Source: Roseiarcus sp050013915 (lineage in GTDB: Bacteria > Pseudomonadota > Alphaproteobacteria > Rhizobiales > Beijerinckiaceae). From it: a DNA stretch of 53,702 nt. The stretch spans positions 1 through 53,702 of the forward strand of contig JBEKEI010000005.1 in NCBI GenBank assembly GCA_050013915.1, written 5' to 3'. Below the pieces are notes generated by a model. The model saw nothing but the letters and a program-made list of their open reading frames with translations. It made no database searches and had not been told where the DNA came from. This document shows positions 37,005 to 44,888 of this stretch, piece by piece. The translations under genes and the position numbers were made by a program. How positions within the stretch are numbered: position 1 is the first letter of the stretch; every line of letters begins with the position of its first letter.

Positions 37005-37039
37005 GTTTTGAACCATCCAAGGGCGATCAGGTTCAAAAC
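37005..37039. promoter_or_regulatory. inverted repeat upstream of the FAH operon
   Basis: GTTTTGAACC (37005-37014) and GGTTCAAAAC (37030-37039) form a perfect 10-bp inverted repeat with a 15-bp spacer, in an otherwise GC-rich stretch. It lies immediately upstream of the ribosome-binding site of the first operon gene. The symmetry and position fit a repressor operator (GntR- or IclR-type regulators bind such sites) better than a terminator, since no T-run follows. No regulator gene is adjacent. Confidence 0.55.
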
Positions 37040-37158
37040 GCAAGCGCAATCTCTGTTCGCCGGCTCGGCTGTTGCGGGCGGAGCCGGGCGCGCCGCCGCT
37101 CCCAGTGCAATCGACGGGCGCCGCGCGGCCGCGGACGCCGGGCCGCAACTCCCCTCGC

Positions 37159-38598
37159 TCATCGCCCCCGGTCCGTCGCCTCGCCGTCCGCCTCAACGTC
37201 GCCGGCGTCGGCCGCCGCCGAGGCGGCCGCCGCGGTCGCCGACTGCGTTTCGCCCAGGAAGGCGAGCACGCGCTGGGCCTGGTAGCCGACGCACAGCAGC
37301 GTCAGCGCGAACATCGCGATCAGGATCAGGCGCTGCGGGGACGTCGGCGGCGCCAGGGGCGGCGGCGCCGGCGACTTCTGGAGGATCGACGGCAGCCGAA
37401 GCAGCGCGGCGAACAGCGCGATTTCGATCGTCGCGCGCGCCGATCCGGTCACCAGGGTGAAGATCGCCAGGCAACACGCGGCGCCGACGAGGCGCAGGCG
37501 GCGGTCGGTGACGATCGCCTCCAGCGCCCGCGCGCCGTCGAGGCCGGGAAGCGGCAGGAGGTTGATCGCGTTGAGCGCGGCCTGCCAGGCGAGCAGGGCG
37601 ACCCCGATCATGGCGGCGAACAGCTGGTATTTCGCCAGCCAGGCGGCCCGTTCGCCGAGCGCGGACGGATCGTGGAGGGCCGTCGCGAACAGGCCGTCGA
37701 CGACGCCGAGCGCCGGCAGCAACGGCAGGCAGACCAGGGCGCTGAACGCGGCGCCGGCGAGCGCCACGACGCCGCTCTCGAAGGCGTTCGCGTAGCGGCG
37801 CCGACTCCATGTCGCGCCGCCGACGAACGGAACCAGGCTGAGGGTGACGCCGCGATGGCCGAAGGCGAGGAACGCCAGCGCGTGGCCGAATTCATGCGCG
37901 AGCACCGCGAGCGTCAGCGTCAACGGAATCGCCAGCGCGGCGGCGAGCCCGAGCCACTTGCCGGACCAGACCAGCGGGGATCCCGCCAGAAGAACGAAGG
38001 CGGTCGCGGTCCCGGCTGCGAGCAGACGCCAGCCGGCGAACCGGATCCGCGGCGCCCGCTGCGCCGACTGGCCGAGCGCGGCCCGCCGGATCGCCCTCAG
38101 CGCCCGCGCCACGCCCGCCCGGGTCAATTCATAGGCGATCAACCCGCGCACCGGCGTGACGACGCTGAGCGTCGTCCGTGCGCCCCTGGGGCCATCGACG
38201 AGATCGATGGTCTCGAAATGAAGCCTTGCCTCGGGAATCGCCCGCCCGGCGCGCGAGCGCACGCACTGGACCAGCCGCCGGCCCGGCTCGACCACCGGGA
38301 AGGTCGTGACGACCTTCTGAAAGTCGCCGCCGCTGTCGCGCGGCCGCGCCTCGAATTCGACGGTCAGCGGCTCCTCGGCGATGATCCTGCGCCCGCGCAC
38401 GTCGCTGATCGGGTTCCAGGCGCTCGGGTCGGAACGCGGATCGAGAATCCGCCAGACGGCGGCGGCGGGAGCGGGAATGACCAGCGAGGCGCGAAACTTC
38501 CGCCGTCCGAGCGGCGCATGGAAGCAAAGCCACCATCCCGCGAACGCCAGCAGGGGCGCGATCAGCAGGCGGGCCGAGGCGAGCACGGTCGAGACCAT
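37159..38598 (-). CDS. SRPBCC domain fused to M50-type membrane metalloprotease
   Basis: A 479-residue membrane protein. After an N-terminal anchor (residues 8-26) comes an SRPBCC-like soluble domain (about 35-160, FRASLVIPAPAAAVWRILD). The C-terminal half is a polytopic site-2-protease-like domain with the zinc motif HEFGH at 235-239 and the third-ligand segment INLLPLPGLDGARAL. The TM helices around these motifs match M50 peptidases. The tail is Ala-rich and charged. The start is the ATG at 38598 with GGAG upstream; a TTG five codons earlier has no such site. A lipid-binding domain fused to an intramembrane protease is unusual. It precedes the FAH operon by 171 bp on the same strand. Confidence 0.82.
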   Translation of the reverse strand: MVSTVLASARLLIAPLLAFAGWWLCFHAPLGRRKFRASLVIPAPAAAVWRILDPRSDPSAWNPISDVRGRRIIAEEPLTVEFEARPRDSGGDFQKVVTTFPVVEPGRRLVQCVRSRAGRAIPEARLHFETIDLVDGPRGARTTLSVVTPVRGLIAYELTRAGVARALRAIRRAALGQSAQRAPRIRFAGWRLLAAGTATAFVLLAGSPLVWSGKWLGLAAALAIPLTLTLAVLAHEFGHALAFLAFGHRGVTLSLVPFVGGATWSRRRYANAFESGVVALAGAAFSALVCLPLLPALGVVDGLFATALHDPSALGERAAWLAKYQLFAAMIGVALLAWQAALNAINLLPLPGLDGARALEAIVTDRRLRLVGAACCLAIFTLVTGSARATIEIALFAALLRLPSILQKSPAPPPLAPPTSPQRLILIAMFALTLLCVGYQAQRVLAFLGETQSATAAAASAAADAGDVEADGEATDRGR

Positions 38599-38828
38599 CG
38601 GCGCTCCGGACAAAGAAGGACGGCGAAGCTCGCACGGAAAGGCTAATGGCGCGTTAGCGCGGCGCGGCGGCGATCAGATTGCGCGCCGGCGACGCCGCGA
38701 CCCGCGGAACGACGATGGACGGCACGGCCGCAAGAGATGCATGATCGCCATCCCGTAAGGGTCATCCGGCGCGCGATCCGGTCGACGGGCGTCGACCCCC
38801 GCGTGCGGTCCCGACGCGAGGTCAACCC

Positions 38829-39899
38829 ATGTCCGTTCAGCAGATTTACGTCCTCGGCAGCGACGGCAACCTCTGGCTCGAGGACGGCCCGTTCGGCGAA
38901 CAGATTCCGCCGCCGCGCACGCCGGTCGACGGCCACGTCGATCTCTACGCGTCGTTCTGGCCGTTCGACGCGCAGGCGACGCTCGTCTGCGGCGACGACG
39001 GCAATCTCTGGCTCGAGCAGGGGGCCTTCAACGCCGTCCCGCTGCCGGACTCCTCCTATCCGCCAGGGCCGGGCACGCGCTGCCAGATCGACGGCAGCGT
39101 CGGCGCCTACGCGCCCCTCGACGAGGGCGACATTTTCGTCTGCGGGCAGGACGGCAACCTCTGGTACGAGTTCGGCTTCGGGACCACGAATCCCGCGGTC
39201 CCGCCGCCCCGCTACCCTGTCGACGGCGATGTCGCCGGATTTCAGCCGATCAGCGCGAAAGAAGTCTATGTCCTCGGGTCGGACGGCAATCTCTGGCACG
39301 AATTCGCTCCGTTCGGCGCCGTGCCGCCGCCGACCTGCACCGCCGGCGCGACGACGGGCTGCCGCACGCTGGTCGACATCAATGTCCGCGAATTCATGGC
39401 GGTGGACTCGCAGCACGTCTTCGTCGTCGACGCGCAGAACAACCTCTGGCTCGACGCGGGATCGTTTCCGCCGGGCAAGGTCCAGGTCGACGGCGACGTG
39501 GCCGGCATCTGGGCGGTCGACGCGGAAACGGTCTTCGTGCTCGGCCTCGACGGCAATCTGTGGCTGGAGACCGCGCCGTTCGGCGTCGTGCCGCTGCCGC
39601 TGTGCTCGCAGACCTCCGGGTTCGGACAGGGGTTCGCCTGCCGCACGCTGGTCGCCTCGAGCGTCGATGCGTTCGGCTTTTTTCCCGACGCGGGCGGCGT
39701 GTTCGTCATCGACTTCAACCTCGACCTGTTCCAGGTCTCGCCGCGCACGCAGATCGACGGCAACGTGATCGACTTCTACCCGCTGAGCCCGGGACAGAGC
39801 CTCATGGGCGAGCGCAGACACGCGCGCCCGGCGTTGCGAATGGTGCGGCCGACCCGGCCGATCGGCCTCGGCCGCTCGCGGCTGCCGCGGCGCGGCTGA
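38829..39899 (+). CDS. seven-bladed beta-propeller (tectonin/tachylectin-like) protein
   Basis: A 356-residue protein built from seven copies of a roughly 45-residue unit. Six carry a version of V-x-G-x-DGNLWxE (VLGSDGNLWLE, VCGDDGNLWLE, VCGQDGNLWYE, VLGSDGNLWHE, VVDAQNNLWLD, VLGLDGNLWLE) and a degenerate seventh reads VIDFNLDLFQVS. Each is followed by a VDGxVxxF-type strand. The last half unit (IDGNVIDFYPL) can close the ring with the first strand. No signal peptide is seen. A C-terminal basic tail of about 30 residues (RRHARPALRM...) is outside the propeller. Such folds in tectonins bind sugars or lipopolysaccharide, so a lectin role is possible. Confidence 0.75.
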   Translation: MSVQQIYVLGSDGNLWLEDGPFGEQIPPPRTPVDGHVDLYASFWPFDAQATLVCGDDGNLWLEQGAFNAVPLPDSSYPPGPGTRCQIDGSVGAYAPLDEGDIFVCGQDGNLWYEFGFGTTNPAVPPPRYPVDGDVAGFQPISAKEVYVLGSDGNLWHEFAPFGAVPPPTCTAGATTGCRTLVDINVREFMAVDSQHVFVVDAQNNLWLDAGSFPPGKVQVDGDVAGIWAVDAETVFVLGLDGNLWLETAPFGVVPLPLCSQTSGFGQGFACRTLVASSVDAFGFFPDAGGVFVIDFNLDLFQVSPRTQIDGNVIDFYPLSPGQSLMGERRHARPALRMVRPTRPIGLGRSRLPRRG

Positions 39900-40124
39900 G
39901 GTCGCGCGGGCGCGGAGGATTGCTCCGCTGCGCCGCGGCGCCTCTCACGGAACCGGGCGTGCGGGTCTCAAATCCGGCGCTTTGGATCGGCATGGCGCCG
40001 ACGCTTGCCAGCAGGCGGAGGCTGCTCCTCACCCGCGCTGGACAGGCGCCGGCTGGATCGCGCCGGCTTCGCCTGGGGCGCCAGTGGCGCCGCGTCGAGC
40101 GGGTTCGGACGCGACCACGAATGA

Positions 40125-40260
40125 CGCGGAGCCACGCCGCCGTCGCGCCGTCAAGTCAGGGCGATTGCAAGCAATCGCCCGAGGCCACGCGGCCGCTGCT
40201 ACGCTTCGCTACGCCCCTGCCGGACGACTTCGTCGCCGGGGGGTGACTGCGCGCCGTCGG
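40125..40260 (+). repeat. dispersed repeat module, partial copy
   Basis: This shares the CACGCCGCCGTCGCGCCGTCA block and the GTGACTGCGCGCCGTCGGCG block with units A and B. Between them is a hairpin with 10-bp arms GGGCGATTGC (40159-40168) and GCAATCGCCC (40171-40180) around AA. Relative to the other copies, C to T on one arm is matched by G to A on the other. A second imperfect palindrome around GACTTCGTC (40216-40236) recurs at about 40816-40836. The interval 39900-40124, after the propeller gene, holds nothing recognisable. Confidence 0.7.
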
Positions 40261-40276
40261 CGCGGCAATTGGCGAC

Positions 40277-40334
40277 CGCGACCTTTTGATGCGCGAAGCG
40301 GCCGATTGGCCGCATTGCGCACCAAAAGGTCGCG
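40277..40334. repeat. 58-nt REP-like hairpin
   Basis: Two 27-nt arms (40277-40303 and 40308-40334) are complementary at 24 positions and enclose the loop GATT. The arms start CGCGACCTTTTG and end CAAAAGGTCGCG. A hairpin of this length without a T-run is more like a REP element than a terminator. It lies about 200 bp from the remnant of a REP-associated transposase, which supports that reading. Confidence 0.75.
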
Positions 40335-40344
40335 GCGGAATACG

Positions 40345-40443
40345 GCCGGGGCCGGGCGCGCGGGTCCAGGTTCGCGGAGCGCCGCTTGGCGCGTAGCGAC
40401 CGGCGCAGCCGGCTCGACCTTGAGGCGCGCGCCCGGCCCTGGC
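40345..40443. repeat. long inverted repeat with internal hairpins
   Basis: Outer arms at 40345-40361 and 40427-40443 match in 16 of 17 positions (GGGCCGGGCGCGC core). Inside are smaller hairpins, such as GCGCC-GCTT-GGCGC. Just beyond, GGTATCA (40477-40483) and TGATACC (40492-40498) form another perfect inverted repeat, overlapping a tandem GTATCACAG pair. Together with the 58-nt hairpin next to it, this looks like a BIME-type cluster of palindromes. Confidence 0.65.
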
Positions 40444-40510
40444 AGCGCGGACGGCTGCCGATTGGCGCGTATCACAGGTATCACAGGGACATGATACCGA
40501 TTCAACCCTT

Positions 40511-40690
40511 TCAACCCACTTCCACCTCCTCAGTCCTCGCCGTGCGGGGCTTTCGGCCGAGGCGGCGCGGAGCGAGCGAGCGGCCGAGGAGGGATTCGGC
40601 GCGCGCGAGAAAGGCGGCGTCGCCGAGCGGGCGGGCGTTGCCGCCGAGCGCGTCGAAGGTCGCGCTCGCGGCCTCGGCGTCGGATGACGG
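40511..40690 (-). pseudogene. C-terminal remnant of REP-associated tyrosine transposase
   Basis: The last 60 or so residues of this minus-strand frame read ARPLGDAAFLARAESLLGRS followed by LAPRRLGRKPR. This pattern (GRPLG..AF....E..LGR.L.PRK.GRKP) is the usual C-terminal end of RAYT proteins, which mobilise REP sequences. The catalytic tyrosine and HUH region expected upstream is absent; the frame before residue 60 turns into low-complexity Arg-rich sequence derived from repeats. I judge it a truncated relic. Identification rests on motif memory only. Confidence 0.6.
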
Positions 40691-40699
40691 CGCGAGGGG

Positions 40700-41179
40700 G
40701 TCACCGCAACAGCGCACCGAACTCGCCGGGACGTCGACGCGGTATTGCCTGCGGGCCACGTCGCCGAGCCGCCGTCGGGCGGCCGCGCGACGCCTCCGCT
40801 CCCGTTCCCGCCCTTCGCCGGACAACTTCGTCGCCGGAGGGCGACTGCGTCTCGTCGGCGCCGTGTCTGGCATCCCGACGGGCGGTTCGCTCGCGTTCGG
40901 CGCGCCGGCCGTCGTCGCAAGAGGAGCCTTGGCGTCTGTAAAAGCGAAATGTTAAAAAGTCATTCCTGAATTCCAAAATATCGGCTATGATGCCATCATG
41001 TCGTCCTCCTCGCAGGAGCCCCGCTATGCCCGACCCAGCCGTCTCGCGCCGCCGCCCGCCGCCCACGTCAGCGCGACCGAGCGGGAGGTCCGCCGGCGTC
41101 GAATCATGGAGCGCGCGCGGCGCGGAAGGAGCGCCGAACGCGTCCGCACTGCCGCCGACGACAAGCCGGCGGCCGCCGC
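40700..41179. other. repeat-derived stretch with an A+T-rich island
   Basis: The first part (to about 40870) carries another copy of the GACTTCGTCGCC / GGGCGACTGCG repeat pieces. At 40935-40999 the sequence becomes distinctly A+T-richer, with a TATGAT (40986-40991) and the palindrome ATGATG-C-CATCAT (40987-40999). A plus-strand frame from 40998 could encode 79 residues rich in Arg, Ala and Ser, but it has no family resemblance and runs into the next repeat unit, so I do not call a gene. Confidence 0.35.
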
Positions 41180-41640
41180 CGCGGGCGAGGGGCCGGACGG
41201 CGGCGCGCCCCCAGACCCCCGCGCAGGCTTTATTTAGTCGGCAACCCTCTGATTTTCGTCGATCGCACGAAAAATCCATTTCCGAATGTTTCCGCATCGA
41301 AAGGTTTCGCGCGATGCGGCCGGCGACCGCCGCGTCGCGACGGACCGCGCGGCGATGGCGCGGCCCGGAGATATTGCCGCGACGGCGATTGCGGCTGGCG
41401 TCGAGACCTGCTCGCCGGCCATGGGCGGAAGGCAGGGCGAGGAGGCAACGGGGATGAGCTGTCGGCCGGACGTCGCTCTTCCCGCGAGTAGGAGGGACGC
41501 GAACGCCCGGCGCCGCGGAGCCACGCCGCCGTCGCGCCGTCAAGCGCTCCGCGCTGCTTCGCTGCGCTCCGCCCCTCCCGGCGATCGCAAGCGATCGCCT
41601 TGGGGTGACTGCGAGCCGTCGGCACGGCCTGATGCGGAGG
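41180..41640 (+). repeat. dispersed repeat unit, copy B
   Basis: Same order of blocks as copy A: GGACGGCGGCGCGC, then GCAACCCTCTGATTTT at about 41239 with a stem formed by TTTTCGT and ACGAAAA, then ATCGAAAGG. A more diverged middle follows, then GAACGCCCGGCG, CACGCCGCCGTCGCGCCGTCAA, a hairpin with arms GGCGATCGC (41580-41588) and GCGATCGCC (41591-41599) around AA, and GGGGTGACTGCGAGCCGTCGG. An extra insertion rich in GCTCCGC/GCTTCGC lies at 41545-41579. The remaining 41641-41824 is leader sequence of the RibD-like gene. Confidence 0.7.
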
Positions 41641-41824
41641 GATGGCGCGCCGACTGCCGCGATCGCTGGACGGCGCTCCGGCGACGGCGGCGGACCGTTA
41701 TTGTGAAATTCATGATCTACCCGGCCGCCGCTGAGCGATCGGCGGAGCCTTCCGGCCATTCGCGTCCCTTGCCCTCGCCGCAAATGGAGCCGTAACATGC
41801 GCGCGTCCGGAGAGAGCGCCCACC

Positions 41825-42664
41825 TTGGCCCGTCCTCATTTTCCACCGCCCGTGGCCGGCGCCGGCGAGCAATGTGCGGCCGGACCCGACGAGTCCATCG
41901 CGTCGTGGCGGGCGGTTCCCGAGACGTTTCGCGGATCGGCGGATCGCCTTCCGCCGCCCTGGGAGGACATATTCGGGCCGCTGCGCGCCGGAGCGATCGA
42001 CGACCTCGTGGTCGTCGGCCAGATCGGCCAGTCGCTCGACGGGCGGATCGCGACGACGACGGGACGCTCGCATTACATCAACGGATCGGCGGGCCTGGCG
42101 CATCTGCACCGGCTGCGCGCCCTGGTCGATGCGGTGGTGGTCGGCATTGGCAGCGCGCTCGCCGACGACCCGCAATTGACGGTTCGCCGGGTATCCGGAC
42201 CCGATCCGGCGCGCGTGGTCCTCGATCCCCGCGGCCGGCTGGCGTCGACCGCCCGGCTGCTCGCCGACGACGGCGTCCGCCGGCTGGTCGTGACCACGCA
42301 AGGCGGACAGCGCGAGCTTCCCGGGGTCGAGGTCGTCACCTTGGCTGCGGTCGACGGGCAGATGGCGCCGGCGGCGATCCTTCGCGCGCTCGCCGAGCTC
42401 GGCTTGCGCCGCGTGCTGATCGAGGGCGGCCCGGGGACCCTGGCGCGTTTCCTCGCCGCCGGGTGCCTCGATCGCCTGCATGTCGTGGTGGCGCCGATCA
42501 TCCTCGGCGACGGCCTGCCGAGTTTCTCGCTCGGCGCGATCGACCACATCGATCGGGCGCTGCGGCCGCCGATGCGGATCCATCCGCTCGACGGCGAAAT
42601 CCTGTTCGATTGCGATTTTGCCGCTCAGCGGGCGCCGATCGGGCGGGCGAGGACGTCGACATGA
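41825..42664 (+). CDS. RibD C-terminal-like reductase
   Basis: A protein of up to 279 residues with the dihydrofolate-reductase-like fold of the RibD reductase domain. Motifs are VVVGQIGQSLDGRIAT, VVVGIGSALADDPQLTVR, ARVVLDPRGRL and RRVLIEGGPGTLARFL. RibD reduces the ribose of a pyrimidine precursor of riboflavin using NADPH; the deaminase domain is absent here, so this is a stand-alone paralogue. The start at a TTG (41825) is uncertain; homology begins near PWEDIFGPLRAG about 45 residues in. Its 3' end overlaps the opposing methyltransferase gene by 40 bp. Its neighbours encode a pterin-synthase homologue, a glycosyltransferase and a methyltransferase, which suggests a pterin- or flavin-precursor-related product. 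Confidence 0.85.
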   Translation: MARPHFPPPVAGAGEQCAAGPDESIASWRAVPETFRGSADRLPPPWEDIFGPLRAGAIDDLVVVGQIGQSLDGRIATTTGRSHYINGSAGLAHLHRLRALVDAVVVGIGSALADDPQLTVRRVSGPDPARVVLDPRGRLASTARLLADDGVRRLVVTTQGGQRELPGVEVVTLAAVDGQMAPAAILRALAELGLRRVLIEGGPGTLARFLAAGCLDRLHVVVAPIILGDGLPSFSLGAIDHIDRALRPPMRIHPLDGEILFDCDFAAQRAPIGRARTST

Positions 42665-43434
42665 CCGACCTCGATCGACGAGCGGCCGCGGGCGACGTGA
42701 TCGCGCCGACGATCGAGCCAGCCGTCGATTTCGGCGGGCGCGAGTCCGCCGAGTTGACGCGCCGCCGTCGCCCAGCCGGCGACCAGATCGGCCTGGATCG
42801 CCTGGTCCGCCGGCCCGAGGCGCCAATCCGAGGTTCCGCTGGCGACCGCGTAATTCAGGCCGGCGAAGCATGCGACGGCTTCGACGGCGGCGGTCGGCCC
42901 CAGCGCCGGCCCGAAGCCCTTGTCGCCGCGCTGGTGCCGGTTGACCGCCTCGATCATTGCGGCGTCGACGGGATCGGCGGGTTCGAGCGCCAGCCGGCCA
43001 TCGTAGCTGAGCGCCGCATAGACCATCAGGCCGCGCGCGGCGACCGCCCTCGCCAGCCGCTCGAGCCATGCGCCGGAGACCAGATCGAGCAGCGCCGAGG
43101 CCGTCACCAGATCGAGCGGCGCGGCGAGCGCGGCGTCGAGCTGGCGGGCGAGGTCGAGGGGCATGGTCACGACGTCGGTCCCCGCCGGCGGCGCGGGCGA
43201 GGCCGCGCGCGCGAGCAGGCTGGGATCGTTGTCGACGAGCCGCCAGCTCTGCCGACGCGGCAGGCGCGAGGCGATCGCCCGCGAGGTCGCCCCCGTGCCG
43301 CAGGCGAGATCGACGACGGCGATCGAGGCGCGGTCGGCGAGCGCGGCGGCGAGCGCGTCGAGGACGGCGCGATTGCGCGCGCGCGCATCGTACGGCTCGC
43401 GCAGGCCGAGCCAATCGGCCGAAAAGGCGCTCAC
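42625..43434 (-). CDS. class I SAM-dependent methyltransferase
   Basis: A 269-residue methyltransferase. The SAM site is VVDLACGTGATSRAIASRL near residue 40, followed by the acidic RLVDNDPSLLARA and LVTASALLDLVSGAWLERLA. The start is a GTG at 43434 that overlaps the stop of the upstream glycosyltransferase gene (GTGA), indicating translational coupling. The last of four minus-strand genes in the pterin-like cluster; it probably methylates the product of the cluster, though O-, N- or C-methylation cannot be told. It overlaps the RibD-like gene tail to tail. Confidence 0.85.
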   Translation of the reverse strand: MSAFSADWLGLREPYDARARNRAVLDALAAALADRASIAVVDLACGTGATSRAIASRLPRRQSWRLVDNDPSLLARAASPAPPAGTDVVTMPLDLARQLDAALAAPLDLVTASALLDLVSGAWLERLARAVAARGLMVYAALSYDGRLALEPADPVDAAMIEAVNRHQRGDKGFGPALGPTAAVEAVACFAGLNYAVASGTSDWRLGPADQAIQADLVAGWATAARQLGGLAPAEIDGWLDRRRDHVARGRSSIEVGHVDVLARPIGAR

Positions 43435-44480
43435 GTCGCAGCCTCGATCGCCCGAGCAAACGCCGCCGCCGCATCGTCCCAGCTGGGCAGCGCGGCGGCG
43501 GCCGCCCGGGCGCCGGCGGCAAGCCGATGACGCTCGGCCGGATGCTCGATCAGCCGCCGCACCGCGGCGGCGAAGGCCTCGACGTCGTCGGGCGCGACCA
43601 GCACGCCGGCGCCCGCCGGCGCCGTTTCGGGAATCGCGCCGGCGGTGGTCCCCACGATCGGCACGCCGTGCGCGATCGCCTCGGCGAACGCCATGCCGTA
43701 GCCCTCGAACCGCGAGGCGAGCACGAAGACATCGGCGCCCGCATAGCAGGCCATGAGCCGCCTGGCCGGGACCGCGCCGGCGACCAGCACGCGATCGGCG
43801 AGATCGAAGCGGGCGATATCGGCGCGCAGACGCGCGGCCGCGTCGGGATCGCGATCGAGGTCGCCGACGATCGTCAGCCGCCACGGCAAATCGAGCAGCC
43901 TCGCAAGCGCCGCCAGCAGCACGTCATAGCCCTTGCGGGGAACCACGGCGCCGACGGCCAGCAGGGCAATGGGGCCGTCGGCGCCGGCCCGCGCCGGCGC
44001 TGCGCGATCATTGCCCGGCCGTATGACGGTCACCTTGTCGGCCGGCACCTGGTAATCGGCGACGACGAGCCGCGCGGTGGCGGCGCTGGTGACGATCACG
44101 CGCCGCACGCAGGCGAGCGCCAGGGTCTCGCTCGAGCGCAATGCGGCGGCGGCCGCCGCCGACAATCCGCACTCCAGCGCGAGCGGATGATGCACGAGCG
44201 CGATCAGGCGATGGCGCGCGCAAAGCTGGCTCGCCACCTCGGGCAATGCGCCCAAGCCCAGACCATCGATCACGAGCGGACGGTCCGCGGGCAAGGCGGC
44301 GAGCCGCGCCCTGGCCGAGGCTCGCGTGGCCGCGCTCGGGAACGGAAAGCCGTCGCCGATATCGAGCGCTTCGACCCGCCAGCCTCGCCTGCGAAGCCCC
44401 ATGACGATCCGCCGGTCATAGGCGTAGCCGCCGGTCGGAATCGTCAGCTTGCCGGGCGCGGCGAAGGCGACGCATTTCAC
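43431..44480 (-). CDS. family 4 glycosyltransferase
   Basis: A GT-B-fold glycosyltransferase of 349 residues. The N-terminal domain has the GGYAYDRRIVMGLRRRGW acceptor-side start. The C-terminal domain has LLAVGAVVPRKGYDVLLAALA, the ADVFVLASRFEGYGMAFAEA donor site with its E-x7-E pattern, and GVPIVGTTAGAIPE. Two GTG codons are possible starts (44483 and 44480); the second gives a GTGA overlap with the upstream pterin-synthase-like gene and is preferred. It probably transfers a sugar to the pterin-like product, analogous to pteridine glycosyltransferases of cyanobacteria, but this is inference from the neighbours. Confidence 0.87.
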   Translation of the reverse strand: MKCVAFAAPGKLTIPTGGYAYDRRIVMGLRRRGWRVEALDIGDGFPFPSAATRASARARLAALPADRPLVIDGLGLGALPEVASQLCARHRLIALVHHPLALECGLSAAAAAALRSSETLALACVRRVIVTSAATARLVVADYQVPADKVTVIRPGNDRAAPARAGADGPIALLAVGAVVPRKGYDVLLAALARLLDLPWRLTIVGDLDRDPDAAARLRADIARFDLADRVLVAGAVPARRLMACYAGADVFVLASRFEGYGMAFAEAIAHGVPIVGTTAGAIPETAPAGAGVLVAPDDVEAFAAAVRRLIEHPAERHRLAAGARAAAAALPSWDDAAAAFARAIEAAT

Positions 44481-44878
44481 CACAAGGGCGCCTCATGCCA
44501 CGCGCGGGCGAGGTGCGACTCGGAAATGGTGACGCGGATCGCCGTCAGCTCGCGGCCGTCGCGACCGAGGCCGCCGGTGCGGGCGACGGCCGCCAGGCCG
44601 TCGAACACATGCTTGGTCAGGAACTCGGTGGTCGTGTTGGCGCCCTTGAATTCCGCGACGTCGTCGAGATTTCGGAAGTTGAGCGGCGCGAGTATCGCCT
44701 TCAGCGCCTCATGCGCGCGGCCGATGTCGACGACGATGCCGTTCGGGTCGAGCCGATCGGCGACGAAGGCGGCGTCGACCACGAAAGTTGCGCCGTGGAG
44801 CGCCTGCGCGGGGCCGAATACGCTGCCGCGGAACGAGTGGGCGATCATGACGTGGTCGCGGACTTCGACGGCGAACAT
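44477..44878 (-). CDS. divergent 6-pyruvoyltetrahydropterin synthase homologue
   Basis: A 133-residue protein of the PTPS/QueD family. The fold-defining pattern is visible: MIAHSFRG (H14), QALHGATFVV (H28), GIVVDIGRA (D51), APLNFRNLDD, NTTTEFLTKH and a late glutamate in TISESHLA (E120). Several catalytic positions are changed: the cysteine four residues before the HGH motif is Ala (A24), the second His of HGH is Ala (A30), and the LDH histidine is Phe (F68). Zinc binding and the usual lyase chemistry are therefore doubtful, and it may bind or modify a pterin differently. GAGAGG precedes the ATG. It is 10 bp after the dehydrogenase gene and overlaps the glycosyltransferase gene. Confidence 0.85.
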   Translation of the reverse strand: MFAVEVRDHVMIAHSFRGSVFGPAQALHGATFVVDAAFVADRLDPNGIVVDIGRAHEALKAILAPLNFRNLDDVAEFKGANTTTEFLTKHVFDGLAAVARTGGLGRDGRELTAIRVTISESHLARAWHEAPLW

Positions 44879-44888
44879 GGGGAACCTC

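Noticed and set aside
40998..41237. Possible 79-residue gene behind the A+T-rich island
   Set aside because: Low-complexity Arg/Ala/Ser composition, no ribosome-binding site, and the frame runs into repeat copy B.
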